Positions 37,801 through 46,988 of a stretch of DNA of 64,000 bases are shown here, in pieces. Source of the stretch: Deltaproteobacteria bacterium (GTDB lineage: Bacteria; Myxococcota_A; Polyangia; Polyangiales; Ga0077539); assembly GCA_016704445.1 (NCBI GenBank), contig JADJAE010000042.1, positions 1 to 64,000 of the forward strand, in the 5' to 3' direction. The translations under genes and the position numbers were made by a program. The notes below the pieces were generated by a model that was given only the letters and a program-made list of their open reading frames with translations, was not told the DNA's origin and made no database searches. Position 1 is the stretch's first letter, and every line of letters starts with the position of its first letter.

Positions 37801-37950
37801 GACCGGGACGTCCGCGTCGCCGACGTCGGCCACGACCACGTCCGAGGGGGAGGCGTCGCCTCCCACTACGGACGAATCATCACAGCCCGCCACGGCGAAC
37901 TGCAGCGCTCCCACGAGCATCGCTCCATGGGCAAACCTCCATCGAATCAT
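34837..37950 (-). CDS. 1037-residue Cys-rich repeat lipoprotein
   Basis: The ATG at 37950 follows AAGGA by about 10 nt and gives a lipoprotein signal (MIRWRFAHGAMLVGALQFAV, then AGC). Next is an Asp/Thr/Gly/Pro spacer made of DTGTPD-type hexapeptides (about residues 50-150). A long array of Cys-rich units follows, each with a core like NCGACGNRCxxANA and a tail like CSAGFGNCD, spanning about residues 150-770. The C terminus holds bacterial pre-peptidase-like beta domains (GADLFYQFTLSQRELVYVDT; WYLVLSGYATRTGTATVHLE). Such chains occur widely in Myxococcota surface proteins. An adhesive or structural role is inferred. The array is strongly repetitive at DNA level. Confidence 0.8.
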   Translation of the reverse strand: MIRWRFAHGAMLVGALQFAVAGCDDSSVVGGDASPSDVVVADVGDADVPVVDSGRPDVPVATDDGRTDVPVTGDTGTPEDTGEPTDTGTPDDTGDDAGVPGDTGTPDDAGTPTDTGTPTDTGSPDDTGAPTDTGAPDDTGSPTDAGPMVECRASSDCATAMGGPVCDLATNRCVPCTTAEDVCPVGNYCASNRCAPGCRNAGDCAGGSVCDTAAHACVGCTADGDCAIGTICRTNMCVPGCSPTRACGAGSTCCGSSCVNTNNDGANCGACGTACGTGSTCCTGACVNPASDVANCGGCGTRCSVANGTGVCTAGACAVGTCSAGFANCDGMAANGCETALSNDTANCGACGRACVAGGGAMARCTAGVCGTVCPAGTADCDANPANGCEVNTTNTATSCGACGTVCPTPANSAPVCVGSGCGISCLAGFGSCDGANINGCEVTLATSVTHCGACGNRCSFANATPACVGNACAIGSCNRGFANCDANLANGCETNTTNNRAHCGGCGVTCASNAACVGGVCTSVCSTPAIICGATCVNPESDINNCGGCNVRCPATPANGLSSCTSSACALACNRGFANCDASLANGCETGLLASTTNCGACGNRCAFANASAACGNGACEIGACSAGFGNCDRAASNGCESALNTVTNCGACGNRCNLANATAACTGGACAVGACSAGFGNCDRVASNGCELDLRTDSRNCGACGRSCAVGQACSAGACVTACPAGTTFCSGGCHDLRTSTANCGACGTRCAAGQTCTAGACVAAPPPNDTRAGATVLSLAQPTVEFTADTRSATNQSTVPCLSAGVNTGADLFYQFTLSQRELVYVDTFGSAYDTVLYFTDASGVPVSASRTAGDTVCNDDAGGFCTGQGLNSMVVTVLEPGTWYLVLSGYATRTGTATVHLEHVPAGAGTLAALAQGVGSTAGVLATSPASGTVTSGTCGGAGLENAYWWRTCPGAATSTVTAQTCGSAAFDTVLNVMHGNGVRACNDNGGGTCGLQSDLSSTYAQTARLHALFVDAFTAGSGGAYTLRYSRP
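37500..37870. repeat. 18-bp-period repeats encoding DTGTPD-type spacer
   Basis: Within the lipoprotein gene the DNA repeats a unit of 18 bp (on the minus strand encoding D-T-G-x-P-x) about a dozen times, some copies diverged. It encodes an extended acidic spacer after the lipid anchor. Such arrays can change copy number by slippage without breaking the frame. Confidence 0.7.
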
Positions 37951-38212
37951 AAGAGAGGATCCTTTCTTCTGGGTGTGGACGCGCGCCACGCGAGCCCCGG
38001 CGCTTCCGGCACGCACGCTACATCGACCCGGCCGCGCCCGGGGGCGGGTCGTCGTTGTGCCCGCGGGCTCCTGATCCCGCTGGTCGTCGGTTGGGACGGG
38101 CTCCATGAGCGTCAAGGGTCGCGGGCGGGGGCGTCATGACCCGCGTCGCCGGTGAATCCTTCGACCCCCTGGCGACGTCTGTGGACTCCGTGACGTTCGG
38201 AGGTACAAGCCG

Positions 38213-38869
38213 ATGATGATCCTTGATCGACGTAGCTTTGGGGGAATCCTGCTTTCCGCAGCGACGGCGCTGGCTGCGGTTCCCGCGTTCGCGCAGCCGG
38301 CGGGGCCCGACCCCCGGCGCTGGGTGGAGGGCCGCCTCGGCGCGGTCTCCCGGCTGCTCTCCCAGGGTCGCGACGGAGGCGTCGCGGCGACCGAGGCCCG
38401 CGACGCCCAGGTGGCCCGCATCCTCAACGGGATGCTCGACATCGAAGAGCTCGGCCGCCGCGCGCTCGACCCCTACTTCGGCCAGCAGACCCCCGCCGAC
38501 CAGGCGACCTTCGTCTCGCTGCTCCGTCAGCTCATCGAGCGCAATTACCGGCAGAACCTGGAGTCCACCCTCGACTGGGCGGTGACCTACGGCCCGTCGG
38601 CCAGCGCCGCCGACGGCAGCGCGGTGGTGCCGACCACGGCGCGCTCCCGCACCAACGCCCGCGCCGAGCCCGTGACCATCGACTACCACCTGCGCCGCCG
38701 CGACAACGACTGGATCGTCTACGACATCGTGACCAACCGCTCGTCGCTGGTGCAGTCCTACCGCGACGGGTACACGCGCATCGTGCGCGACCGGGGCTTC
38801 GCCGAGCTGTTGCGGCGCCTGCGACAGCGGGTCGCGGCCCTCGGCACCCGGGCGGCCGTGAATCCGTGA
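38213..38869 (+). CDS. MlaC/Ttg2D-family phospholipid transport protein
   Basis: The product has 218 residues after a clear ribosome site (GGAGGT). It has a Tat-like signal (MMILDRRSFGGILLSAATAL). The MlaC pattern follows: RILNGMLDIEELGRRALDPY, then LLRQLIERNYRQNLES, then YHLRRRDNDWIVYDIVTNRS and the closing SYRDGYTRIVRDRGFAELLR. Periplasmic MlaC carries phospholipids between the outer-membrane lipoprotein MlaA and the inner-membrane MlaFEDB ABC transporter. None of the other Mla components lies in this window. Confidence 0.9.
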   Translation: MMILDRRSFGGILLSAATALAAVPAFAQPAGPDPRRWVEGRLGAVSRLLSQGRDGGVAATEARDAQVARILNGMLDIEELGRRALDPYFGQQTPADQATFVSLLRQLIERNYRQNLESTLDWAVTYGPSASAADGSAVVPTTARSRTNARAEPVTIDYHLRRRDNDWIVYDIVTNRSSLVQSYRDGYTRIVRDRGFAELLRRLRQRVAALGTRAAVNP

Positions 38870-38939
38870 CCCGTCGGCCGGGAGGGTGCACTCGTGCGTT
38901 GACACCCGGCGGGGCTGCGGGGCATACGATTTCGGCTGC

Positions 38940-39452
38940 ATGAAGCTCTATTCCAGCAAGGTACCGGTCATCGCGATGGACATCGTGCGGGTGCTCACCG
39001 CCGACAAGGACATCGAGGTCACCAGCGCTCGGGAGGTCGAGGCCGACATCGAGGCCGTGCTGCGGGAGTACCTGCGCATGGAGCGAGACCTCACCGAGAA
39101 GGCCAAAGACCGGGTGGAGCAGGTGGGCGGCGGCCGCGAAGACATCGCCCGGGTCAAGAAGACCATGGCCGAGGCGAAGAACATCGGCCTCGGGGGGGAT
39201 GCGATCTCGTTCATCCTGAACCAGATCATCGTGATGCTGATGCGCTCGCCGCACGTCGACGAGGTCTTCTCCGAGGACGACGTGATTCGCCGCAAGGCGA
39301 AGAAGGTTCTCGAGCGCCACATGGCGGCCGACGAAGAGCTGGACAAGGAAGTCCGCGACCAGATCAAGAACCTCCAGGAGGGCACCCGCACCTGGGAGGT
39401 CGAGTACCAACGCGTGACGGAGCAGGTGAAGCGCCGTCGCGGCATCACCTGA
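38940..39452 (+). CDS. DUF507 family protein
   Basis: The ATG at 38940 gives 170 residues (MKLYSSKVPVIAMDIVRVLT). It is rich in Lys, Glu, Asp and Arg and is probably all helical, with EVEADIEAVLREYLRMERDL and EVRDQIKNLQEGTRTWEVEY. DUF507 proteins are found in Myxococcota and other deep groups, often as a pair with a small zinc-ribbon protein as here (22 bp downstream). Function is unknown. The start fits the family and follows a short gap after the MlaC-like gene. Confidence 0.85.
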   Translation: MKLYSSKVPVIAMDIVRVLTADKDIEVTSAREVEADIEAVLREYLRMERDLTEKAKDRVEQVGGGREDIARVKKTMAEAKNIGLGGDAISFILNQIIVMLMRSPHVDEVFSEDDVIRRKAKKVLERHMAADEELDKEVRDQIKNLQEGTRTWEVEYQRVTEQVKRRRGIT

Positions 39453-39474
39453 AGCGAAGGGCTACAACCCAGCC

Positions 39475-39789
39475 ATGTGGATCCCGAAGGTCGAAGAGAA
39501 GAAGCACTTCTGCCACAAGTGCAAGAACGAGCTGGTCTTCGAGGTGAAGATGGGCCGACGAGACCAGTGCCCGCACTGCGGCGCTGATCTCCAGTGTTGC
39601 AAGAACTGCGAGTTCTGGGACGTGAGCGCGCACAACCAGTGCCGCGAGAAGATCACCGAGTACATCCCTGACCGCGAGGCGGCGAACTTCTGTTCGTTCT
39701 TCACGTTCAAGAACGGCGAGCCCGGCAGCAACGAGGGCGAGCTCAAGGCCAAGTCGAAGCTGGCGGCGCTGTTCGCCCCGAAGAAGTGA
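39475..39789 (+). CDS. Small zinc-ribbon protein
   Basis: The product has 104 residues. Two pairs of Cys form a zinc ribbon at the N terminus: CHKCKNELVFEVKMGRRDQC and CPHC, followed by CCKNCEFWD and a later NQCREKI. The C-terminal third is Lys/Ala-rich. The pairing with the upstream DUF507 gene suggests a shared function, perhaps RNA- or protein-binding. Its stop lies 14 bp before the epimerase start, so it is part of a rightward operon. Confidence 0.8.
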   Translation: MWIPKVEEKKHFCHKCKNELVFEVKMGRRDQCPHCGADLQCCKNCEFWDVSAHNQCREKITEYIPDREAANFCSFFTFKNGEPGSNEGELKAKSKLAALFAPKK

Positions 39790-39803
39790 AGAGGTAGGCG
39801 ACC

Positions 39804-40742
39804 GTGAAGGTGCTGGTGACGGGCGGGGCGGGCTTCATCGGCGGACACCTCATCGATGCGCTCCTCGCGCAGAACGCGGAGGTGCGCGTCATCGACAATT
39901 TCTCCACGGGCAGGCGCGAGAACATCGACCGCGTCCGCAATCGCATCGACTTCATCGAGGCCGACATCTGCGGCCCCGAGGCCATCGCCCGGGCGGTGCA
40001 CGGGGTCGAGCTGGTGTTCCACGAGGCGGCGATCCCGAGCGTGTCGCGCAGCGTGGCCGACCCGGTGGCGAGCAACCAGGCCAACGTCGGCGGCACCGTG
40101 TCGGTGCTCAACGCCGCCCGCCTCGCGGGCGTGCGCAAGCTGGTCTACGCCGCGAGCTCGAGCGCCTATGGCGACACGCCGACGCTCCCGAAGATCGAGA
40201 CGATGACCCCGCGCCCGATGAGCCCCTACGCCATCAGCAAGCTCGCGGGGGAGCAGTACGTCACGGTCTTCGGCAAGCTCTACGGCTTCGAGACCGTGTC
40301 GCTGCGGTACTTCAACGTGTTCGGCCCGCGGCAGGATCCGAAGAGCGAGTACGCCGCGGTGATCCCGCGCTTCGTCACCACCATCCTCGCGGGCCAGCGG
40401 CCGGTGATCTTCGGCGACGGCGAGCAGACGCGGGACTTCTGCTTCATCGAGAACACCGTGAGCGCCAACCTCCTCGCGGCGAAGGCCACCACGCACGGCG
40501 AGGTGGTCAACGTCGCGTGCGGCGCCAGGGTCTCGCTCAACGCGCTCATCGGGCTCATCAACGAGGAGCTCGGCACCGACGTGAAGCCCGAGTACGCCCC
40601 TGGGCGGCCGGGCGACGTGCGCGACTCCCTCGCGGACATCACCGCCGCGCAGAAGCTCCTCGGCTACGAGGTGCTCTTCGACCTGCGCGCGGGCCTGAAG
40701 AAGGCCATCGACTGGTACCGCGCGAACCCCGTCGGCGCGTAG
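39804..40742 (+). CDS. NAD-dependent sugar-nucleotide epimerase (extended SDR)
   Basis: The product has 312 residues. The NAD-binding motif is VLVTGGAGFIGGHLIDALL. The active-site YxxxK sits in MSPYAISKLAGEQYVTVFGK, with the preceding Ser in AASSSAYGDTPTLPK. The sugar-binding region NVFGPRQDPKSEYAAVIPRF and RPGDVRDSLADITAAQKLLG are as in UDP-glucose/GlcNAc 4-epimerases of the WbpP/GalE type. The exact sugar substrate cannot be read from sequence. It probably supplies a nucleotide sugar for surface polysaccharide, such as that of the cluster at 29-35 kb. Confidence 0.92.
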   Translation: MKVLVTGGAGFIGGHLIDALLAQNAEVRVIDNFSTGRRENIDRVRNRIDFIEADICGPEAIARAVHGVELVFHEAAIPSVSRSVADPVASNQANVGGTVSVLNAARLAGVRKLVYAASSSAYGDTPTLPKIETMTPRPMSPYAISKLAGEQYVTVFGKLYGFETVSLRYFNVFGPRQDPKSEYAAVIPRFVTTILAGQRPVIFGDGEQTRDFCFIENTVSANLLAAKATTHGEVVNVACGARVSLNALIGLINEELGTDVKPEYAPGRPGDVRDSLADITAAQKLLGYEVLFDLRAGLKKAIDWYRANPVGA

Positions 40743-40761
40743 CGGGAGCGCGGAGCACCCC

Positions 40762-41628
40762 GTGCGGAGCATGACGGGCTTCGGCGCGGGGGACGCGCGC
40801 CTCGGCGGGGCGAGGGTCTCGCTGGAGCTGCGCTCGGTGAACCATCGCTACCTGGAGGTGCGAGTGCGCCTCCCGAGGGAGCTCACGGAGCACAGCGTCT
40901 TCGTCGAGCAGCAGGTGCGCGCACAGCTCGGGCGGGGTCGCGTGGACGTGAGCGGTCACATCGAGGGCGCCGTCGCCGGGGCGAACGCCTTCGACGAGGA
41001 GCGGGCGCGCTCGGTGCTCGCCTCGATGCAGCGCATGGCCGACTCGCTGGGCTACGCCGAGCGGGTCCCGCTCTCGGTGCTCGGGGCGATGCCGGAGCTG
41101 TTCACCAGCGCGGGGGCCTTCGCGCCCTCGGAGGCCCGGGAGGCGCTCGAAGGCGCGCTGCGCGGGGCCGTGGGGCGCTTCGAGGAGAGCCGCGCGGCGG
41201 AGGGCGGTCACCTTCGGGTCGCGATGGAGGCGCTGCTCTCGGGGGTCGAGGCCGCCGTCGAGGCGGTGTCGGCGCTGGCCGAGGGGATGACCGCGCGGCT
41301 GAGGGCGAGGGCCCGGGCGAGGGTGCTGGGCGCGCTCGGGGAGCAAGGCATCGACGAGGCGCGCCTCGCGCAGGAGCTGGTGCTGTGGAGCGAGCGCTCG
41401 GACGTGAGCGAGGAGCTCACCCGGCTGCGGGCGCACGCCTTCGCGATGCGGGCGCTCCTGGCCGAGGAGGGCGCCATCGGGCGGCGGATGGACTTCCTGC
41501 TCCAGGAGATGGCGCGCGAGGCCAACACGCTCGGGGCGAAGGCGACGGACGCCGCGGCCACCACCGGGGTGGTCGCGTTGAAGGCAGACCTTGAGCGGAT
41601 GCGAGAGCAGGCGCAGAACGTCGAGTGA
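40762..41628 (+). CDS. yicC: YicC-family endoribonuclease
   Basis: The GTG at 40762 (VRSMTGFGAGDARLGGARVS) gives 288 residues; the YicC family normally begins with MTGFG, present here from residue 4 (ATG at 40771). The N-terminal domain includes SLELRSVNHRYLEVRVRLPR, and the C-terminal DUF1732 domain includes RRMDFLLQEMAREANTLGAK and the ending DLERMREQAQNVE. E. coli YicC is an RNase acting in small-RNA decay. Location immediately upstream of gmk is the usual arrangement across bacteria, which supports the call. Confidence 0.93.
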   Translation: MRSMTGFGAGDARLGGARVSLELRSVNHRYLEVRVRLPRELTEHSVFVEQQVRAQLGRGRVDVSGHIEGAVAGANAFDEERARSVLASMQRMADSLGYAERVPLSVLGAMPELFTSAGAFAPSEAREALEGALRGAVGRFEESRAAEGGHLRVAMEALLSGVEAAVEAVSALAEGMTARLRARARARVLGALGEQGIDEARLAQELVLWSERSDVSEELTRLRAHAFAMRALLAEEGAIGRRMDFLLQEMAREANTLGAKATDAAATTGVVALKADLERMREQAQNVE

Positions 41629-41632
41629 GCGG

Positions 41633-42241
41633 ATGGACGGCTTTCTTCACCTGATCGTGACCTCGCCTTCCGGCGCCGGGAAGACGACGATGGTGCGCGC
41701 GCTGCTGGAGTCCTTCCCGCAGCTCGTGCAGAGCGTCTCGAACACCACCCGGGCTCCGAGGCCGGGCGAGGTCGACGGGCGCGACTACCACTTCGTCGAG
41801 GCGTCGCGCTTCGACGAGATGATCGCCGAGGGCGACCTCTGCGAGTGGGCCGAGGTGCACGGGCACCGGTACGGCACGTCCATGTCGAGGGTGCGGCTCG
41901 CGAGGGAGACCCACCGCGGGGTGGTCTTCGTGATCGACGTGCAGGGCGCCCGGCAGGTGAAGGCCGCGATCCCCGACGCGGTGGCGGTCTTCGTGCTGCC
42001 GCCGTCGTGGGAGGCGCTGGAGAGCCGCCTGCGGGGCCGTGGCACCGAGCGCGAGGAGGTCATCCAGCGGAGGCTCCGCAACGCGCGCGAGGAGGTCGCG
42101 CACTACGGCCTCTTCGACTACCTGATCATCAACGACGACCTCGCGACGGCCATCGACGAGCTGAAGGGCGTCGCGCAGGCGACGGTGGCCCAGCGCTCTC
42201 GAAGGGCCCACCGGGCCGAGTCGCTGCTGCGCTCGGGCTGA
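41633..42241 (+). CDS. gmk: Guanylate kinase
   Basis: The product has 202 residues from the ATG at 41633. It phosphorylates GMP to GDP with ATP. The P-loop is TSPSGAGKTTMVRALLE. The GMP-binding region has SVSNTTRAPRPGEVDGRDYH and FEM-like ASRFDEMIAEGDLCEWAEVH. The lid and the Arg-rich motif appear as LESRLRGRGTEREEVIQRRL. Length is typical. It follows yicC by 4 bp and precedes the Ser/Thr kinase by 71 bp. It acts downstream of guaB in guanine nucleotide synthesis. Confidence 0.97.
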   Translation: MDGFLHLIVTSPSGAGKTTMVRALLESFPQLVQSVSNTTRAPRPGEVDGRDYHFVEASRFDEMIAEGDLCEWAEVHGHRYGTSMSRVRLARETHRGVVFVIDVQGARQVKAAIPDAVAVFVLPPSWEALESRLRGRGTEREEVIQRRLRNAREEVAHYGLFDYLIINDDLATAIDELKGVAQATVAQRSRRAHRAESLLRSG

Positions 42242-42312
42242 GCGGCAAGAGGCCCCTTCTCCCGGGCGCCGATGGCGAATCATCGCGCGCGGCCCAACGT
42301 ATCTCCCATCTG

Positions 42313-43902
<1,590 letters not shown>

Positions 43903-43923
43903 GGCGCCCCGCGGAGTGCCGTC

Positions 43924-44790
43924 CTACGAGGGCGTGACCCGGAGCTCGACGTGGGCGGTGCCGCCCTTCGGCGGAGCGACGGTGATGTCGAGCGCTCCGT
44001 CGGCCCTGCGCCACGCCGACACCACCACCGACGACGGCAGCGGAACCGGCTTGCGGAAGCGCACCTCCACCACGCGAGGCCGCAGCGGAAGGTCGTCCTG
44101 GCACTCCGCGAGGGCGCGAGCGACGGTCCAGGTGCCGTGGACGATCGCGGTGCGAAAGCCGAAGGGCCGCGCCAGCCACGCCCGCTGGTGGATCGGGTTG
44201 AGGTCCCCCGCGATGCGCGCGTAGCGCCGGCCGGTGTCCTCGGGCACCCGCACGATCACCGAGCGCAGCGGCGCTCCCTCGACGCCCGCCGTCGGGGCCT
44301 CTCGCTTCGGCCTCTCTCCCGACGCCTCGCCTCGCCGCCGCGACAGCGCCGTCGTGGTGGTCTTCCACGCCAGCGCTCCCGCGAGCGTCGCCTCGGTGAC
44401 CAGGTCGATCTCCACGCCGAGCGCGGTCTCGCGGCTCCCGGCGACGCGCGCCACCAGGTCGAGCGCCGCCCCGTCGGGCAGGCGCACCCGCTCCTCGGTG
44501 CGGTTGGCGACGTGCACGATCCCCATCGCGGCGATGGGAAAGGCCGGGTCGGCCAGCAGCGCCAGATGCAGCGGCGCGGCCATGAGCTGCGGCGCCAGCG
44601 TCGGCAGCGAGCCGTCGTCGGCGAGGCCGCACACCCTGCGGTAGTCCGAGAGCCAGGTGGGGTCGGCGACCACGCCGCGGGCGCTGCGCTCGAGCGTCGG
44701 GAGCGTCGCGCCTCGGGCGAGGCCGGGTCGGCGCGCCGCGAAGAGCTTCGCGTGGGCCGCGAGCAGCGAGGCGAAGGAGGCGGCGCTCAC
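43924..44790 (-). CDS. MaoC-like hydratase/dehydratase
   Basis: The GTG at 44790 overlaps the upstream stop (GTGA at 44787-44790) and gives 288 residues. A C-terminal hot-dog domain carries the MaoC catalytic motif: AGDLNPIHQRAWLARPFGFR then AIVHGTWTVARALAE. An N-terminal half without this motif (ASFASLLAAHAKLFAA) fits a double hot-dog dehydratase with one active half. It would hydrate or dehydrate acyl-CoA or acyl-ACP. The partner gene is unrecognised, so the pathway is unclear. The frame is open further upstream but that part is the antisense of another gene. Confidence 0.8.
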   Translation of the reverse strand: MSAASFASLLAAHAKLFAARRPGLARGATLPTLERSARGVVADPTWLSDYRRVCGLADDGSLPTLAPQLMAAPLHLALLADPAFPIAAMGIVHVANRTEERVRLPDGAALDLVARVAGSRETALGVEIDLVTEATLAGALAWKTTTTALSRRRGEASGERPKREAPTAGVEGAPLRSVIVRVPEDTGRRYARIAGDLNPIHQRAWLARPFGFRTAIVHGTWTVARALAECQDDLPLRPRVVEVRFRKPVPLPSSVVVSAWRRADGALDITVAPPKGGTAHVELRVTPS

Positions 44791-46622
44791 CAGCTCACCT
44801 CCTGCGACCACGAGGAGGGCCACGCCGAGCCGCGGTTGCCCGCGATCTCCCGGCCATCGGGGGCGGACACGAAGTTGCCCACGTCGCCGAAGGCCCGCTC
44901 GGCGTTGAGCCTCCCGTCGCGCGATCGCATCGGCGTGAGCTGCGCTCCGCGGCGCAGCGAGACCACCTCGTGCGGACCCGGGCGCAGGTCGACGAGGGCG
45001 CCCTTGCGCGAGGCGTCGAGGAGCTGCTGCTCGTTGCCGATGGGGTCGGCGACGGTCTTGGCCTTGAGCGTCCACACCAGCAGGCTCGTCGGATCGCGGT
45101 CGGGATGGGCCTCGGCCAGCAGGTCGCTCGCGCCGTGAAACTGCTTGCCGATGTCGTTCTGGTTCACCGGTCCGGCCATGAGGCACACGCCCGCGAGGAG
45201 GTCGCACCCGGCGGGGATCTCCGTGGTGCCCGACAGCTCCGCCACCAGCGCGCTTCGGGCCGCCGCCGCGCCGAACGCGCGCACCGCGAAGTCGAAGGGA
45301 AGCCCCGAGGCCTCGACGTCGCGGCGAGAGAGCCCGCCCACGTAGATGCGCTGCCCCGCGAGCGCGAAGGCCTTGCGGCCGCGGGCGGCGTTGCGGCTGA
45401 GCGCGCGCCCGGTCGGCAGGTCGGCCCACAGCGGGATCTCCTTCACCACCCGATCGGTCACCTCGGCGAGCTGCGTGCGAACGGCGCGCAGACGGTCCTT
45501 GCCGCCGGGGGTGAGCACGTCGATGCGCTCCAGCAGGAGCAGCTCTCTCGCGCGGTCGCGGTCGACGCCGGTGAAGTGCGCGAAGGCGTTGTAGGCCGCG
45601 CGGCCCGCCTGCTCGGTGAGCGCGTCCGAGACGTCCATCGCCTGGCGCTCCTGGTAGGGCGCGGGGGCGCTCTCCTCGGCGTTCACCCCGGGCTGGATGC
45701 GCTCGCTGCGCAGCGCCAGCAGCGCTGCCCCGATGCGCCGCGCGGACGACGGCTCCATCGCCACCCGCTCACCCGTCGTCGCGTACCCGACCTGGGCCAC
45801 GAGGCCGATGCGCCAGCCCAGCGCCCGCTCCTTCGCGCCGAGGCCCGCGAGCGCCTCGAGCTCCCGCAGCGCCTCCGGGTCCGCGGGCGCGTCCATCGGC
45901 CGGAGGAACACCTGCGCCCGACGCCTCCCCGCCGAAGCGACCACCGCCGCGCGCTCCATCGCATCGGCGAGCACGCCGAGGTGCAGCTCGGTGAGGTGCC
46001 CGATGGTCGGGATGTCGTCGGCGTGGCGGAAGCGCTTGGCCCACGCGCGCATCGGCACCGTCGCGAGGCTCGACAGCGCCCGGTGCCCCACGAAGGTCAG
46101 CAGCAGCGTGAAGGCCGTGCGGTACGGCCTCGCGAGCACCACGTGGGTGTACGCCGCGCCGTCGAGCACCGGCACGCCGGAGGTCCCGATGCGCCGCAGC
46201 AGCGCCGCCGCGCGGGCCGAGTCGTCGGGGCCGAGGAGCACGTCCCGGTGCCCACGGAAGTTCGTCGACTGGCGAGCGGTCATCACCCCGAGCGAGCACT
46301 CCTCGAAGAGCTCGGACTCCGCGGGCGTCGGGCCCGGGACGAAGCCCGTCGGCCGCGGCAGCGCGAGCACCGAGAGCATCGTCTCGGCCTCCGCCCTGGT
46401 GAGCGAGACGCGCGTGCGGTAGCCCACCGGCGACGACGAGTCGAGGCGCTCGGGGAGGTGATAGCGGCTGCGCTTCTCCCCCGCGCCGGCGAAGGTCGCC
46501 GAGCGCGAGCGGCGCTGCTCCGCCGAAGGGGCCTCGACGGGAATGAACTCGTGGGGCTTGCTCGACCGTGGCGGAGCGGGCGCTTCGACGGAGGCGGCGG
46601 GCGTCGTCATACCGGCGGACAT
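44787..46622 (-). CDS. Unrecognised 611-residue protein coupled to MaoC-like gene
   Basis: The ATG at 46622 (MSAGMTTPAASVEAPAPPRS) gives 611 residues; a second ATG lies 4 codons later. I do not recognise the family. A basic/Pro-rich N terminus is followed by a mixed alpha/beta chain without clear motifs. Segments that may help identify it are HFTGVDRDRARELLLLERID, GQRIYVGGLSRRDVEASGLP and LAGVCLMAGPVNQNDIGKQF. No membrane helices, signal peptide, P-loop or Cys cluster were seen. Overlap with the MaoC-like gene implies a joint function, possibly in lipid metabolism. The name 'acyltransferase' would be a guess and is not given. Confidence 0.7.
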   Translation of the reverse strand: MSAGMTTPAASVEAPAPPRSSKPHEFIPVEAPSAEQRRSRSATFAGAGEKRSRYHLPERLDSSSPVGYRTRVSLTRAEAETMLSVLALPRPTGFVPGPTPAESELFEECSLGVMTARQSTNFRGHRDVLLGPDDSARAAALLRRIGTSGVPVLDGAAYTHVVLARPYRTAFTLLLTFVGHRALSSLATVPMRAWAKRFRHADDIPTIGHLTELHLGVLADAMERAAVVASAGRRRAQVFLRPMDAPADPEALRELEALAGLGAKERALGWRIGLVAQVGYATTGERVAMEPSSARRIGAALLALRSERIQPGVNAEESAPAPYQERQAMDVSDALTEQAGRAAYNAFAHFTGVDRDRARELLLLERIDVLTPGGKDRLRAVRTQLAEVTDRVVKEIPLWADLPTGRALSRNAARGRKAFALAGQRIYVGGLSRRDVEASGLPFDFAVRAFGAAAARSALVAELSGTTEIPAGCDLLAGVCLMAGPVNQNDIGKQFHGASDLLAEAHPDRDPTSLLVWTLKAKTVADPIGNEQQLLDASRKGALVDLRPGPHEVVSLRRGAQLTPMRSRDGRLNAERAFGDVGNFVSAPDGREIAGNRGSAWPSSWSQEVSW

Positions 46623-46805
46623 ATCCCGCTGCGCCTCCAGGGTCACGCGTTCTCGCCGCGCGAATTGCACGGGAATCGCCGCGTAGAATGAGCGCGCCTG
46701 CGTCGCCCGCTACGCAGCCCCGGCGCCCGGGCGATGGGCTCGCGGGCGGTGTCGGTGCATCAACACCGATGCTCCCAGAGGGTGCGACTCGCACCGACCA
46801 TGGAT

Positions 46806-46822
46806 GAGATATCGGTTATCTC
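46806..46822. promoter_or_regulatory. Palindrome GAGATA-N5-TATCTC
   Basis: A perfect inverted repeat of 6 bp with a 5-bp spacer lies 89 bp upstream of the -35 box of the promoter at 46911. The size and symmetry suit an operator for a dimeric regulator of the lipoprotein gene. No regulator gene is adjacent. Confidence 0.4.
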
Positions 46823-46910
46823 GGCGTGGCAGGAGAATGTCGGCATATCGGCTGAATTCAAGACGATTCCGATGGTTTGCAGATATGAAAGGCAGTCGCC
46901 CATTGCGGGG

Positions 46911-46940
46911 TTGATACGACTCATCGCTCCGCGGAATAAT
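46911..46940 (+). promoter_or_regulatory. Sigma-70-type promoter of the giant lipoprotein gene
   Basis: TTGATA (46911-46916) and AATAAT (46935-46940) are spaced by 18 bp. Each differs from the housekeeping consensus at one position. Transcription would start near 46947, about 40 nt upstream of the ATG at 46989. It is the clearest promoter-like sequence I saw in the window. Confidence 0.6.
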
Positions 46941-46988
46941 TGCCTTGTCGGGTTGAGTGGGAGTCCGCTTCTCGTGAATGGTCGCGGG

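Larger units (their letters stand above)
46623..46988 (+). other. 366-bp gene-free, AT-richer upstream island
   Basis: Between the unrecognised leftward gene and the giant Cys-rich lipoprotein gene lies a stretch whose right half (about 46790-46980) is visibly AT-richer than its surroundings. It contains a palindrome at 46806-46822 and a near-consensus promoter at 46911-46940. A reading frame crosses it from 46734 and joins the lipoprotein gene, but this part has no signal sequence and uses codons unlike real genes here, so I read it as non-coding. Confidence 0.5.

Noticed and set aside
34822..38139. A 1105-codon frame on the plus strand antisense to the Cys-rich lipoprotein
   Set aside because: It is the mirror of a repetitive high-GC gene; its product is low-complexity Ala/Gly/Arg with no domain, and the minus strand has a clear lipoprotein signal and Cys repeats.
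44970..46691. A 573-codon plus-strand frame over the unrecognised 611-residue gene
   Set aside because: Arg/Glu/Gly-rich shadow of the leftward gene. The leftward gene overlaps the MaoC-like start and has normal amino-acid composition.
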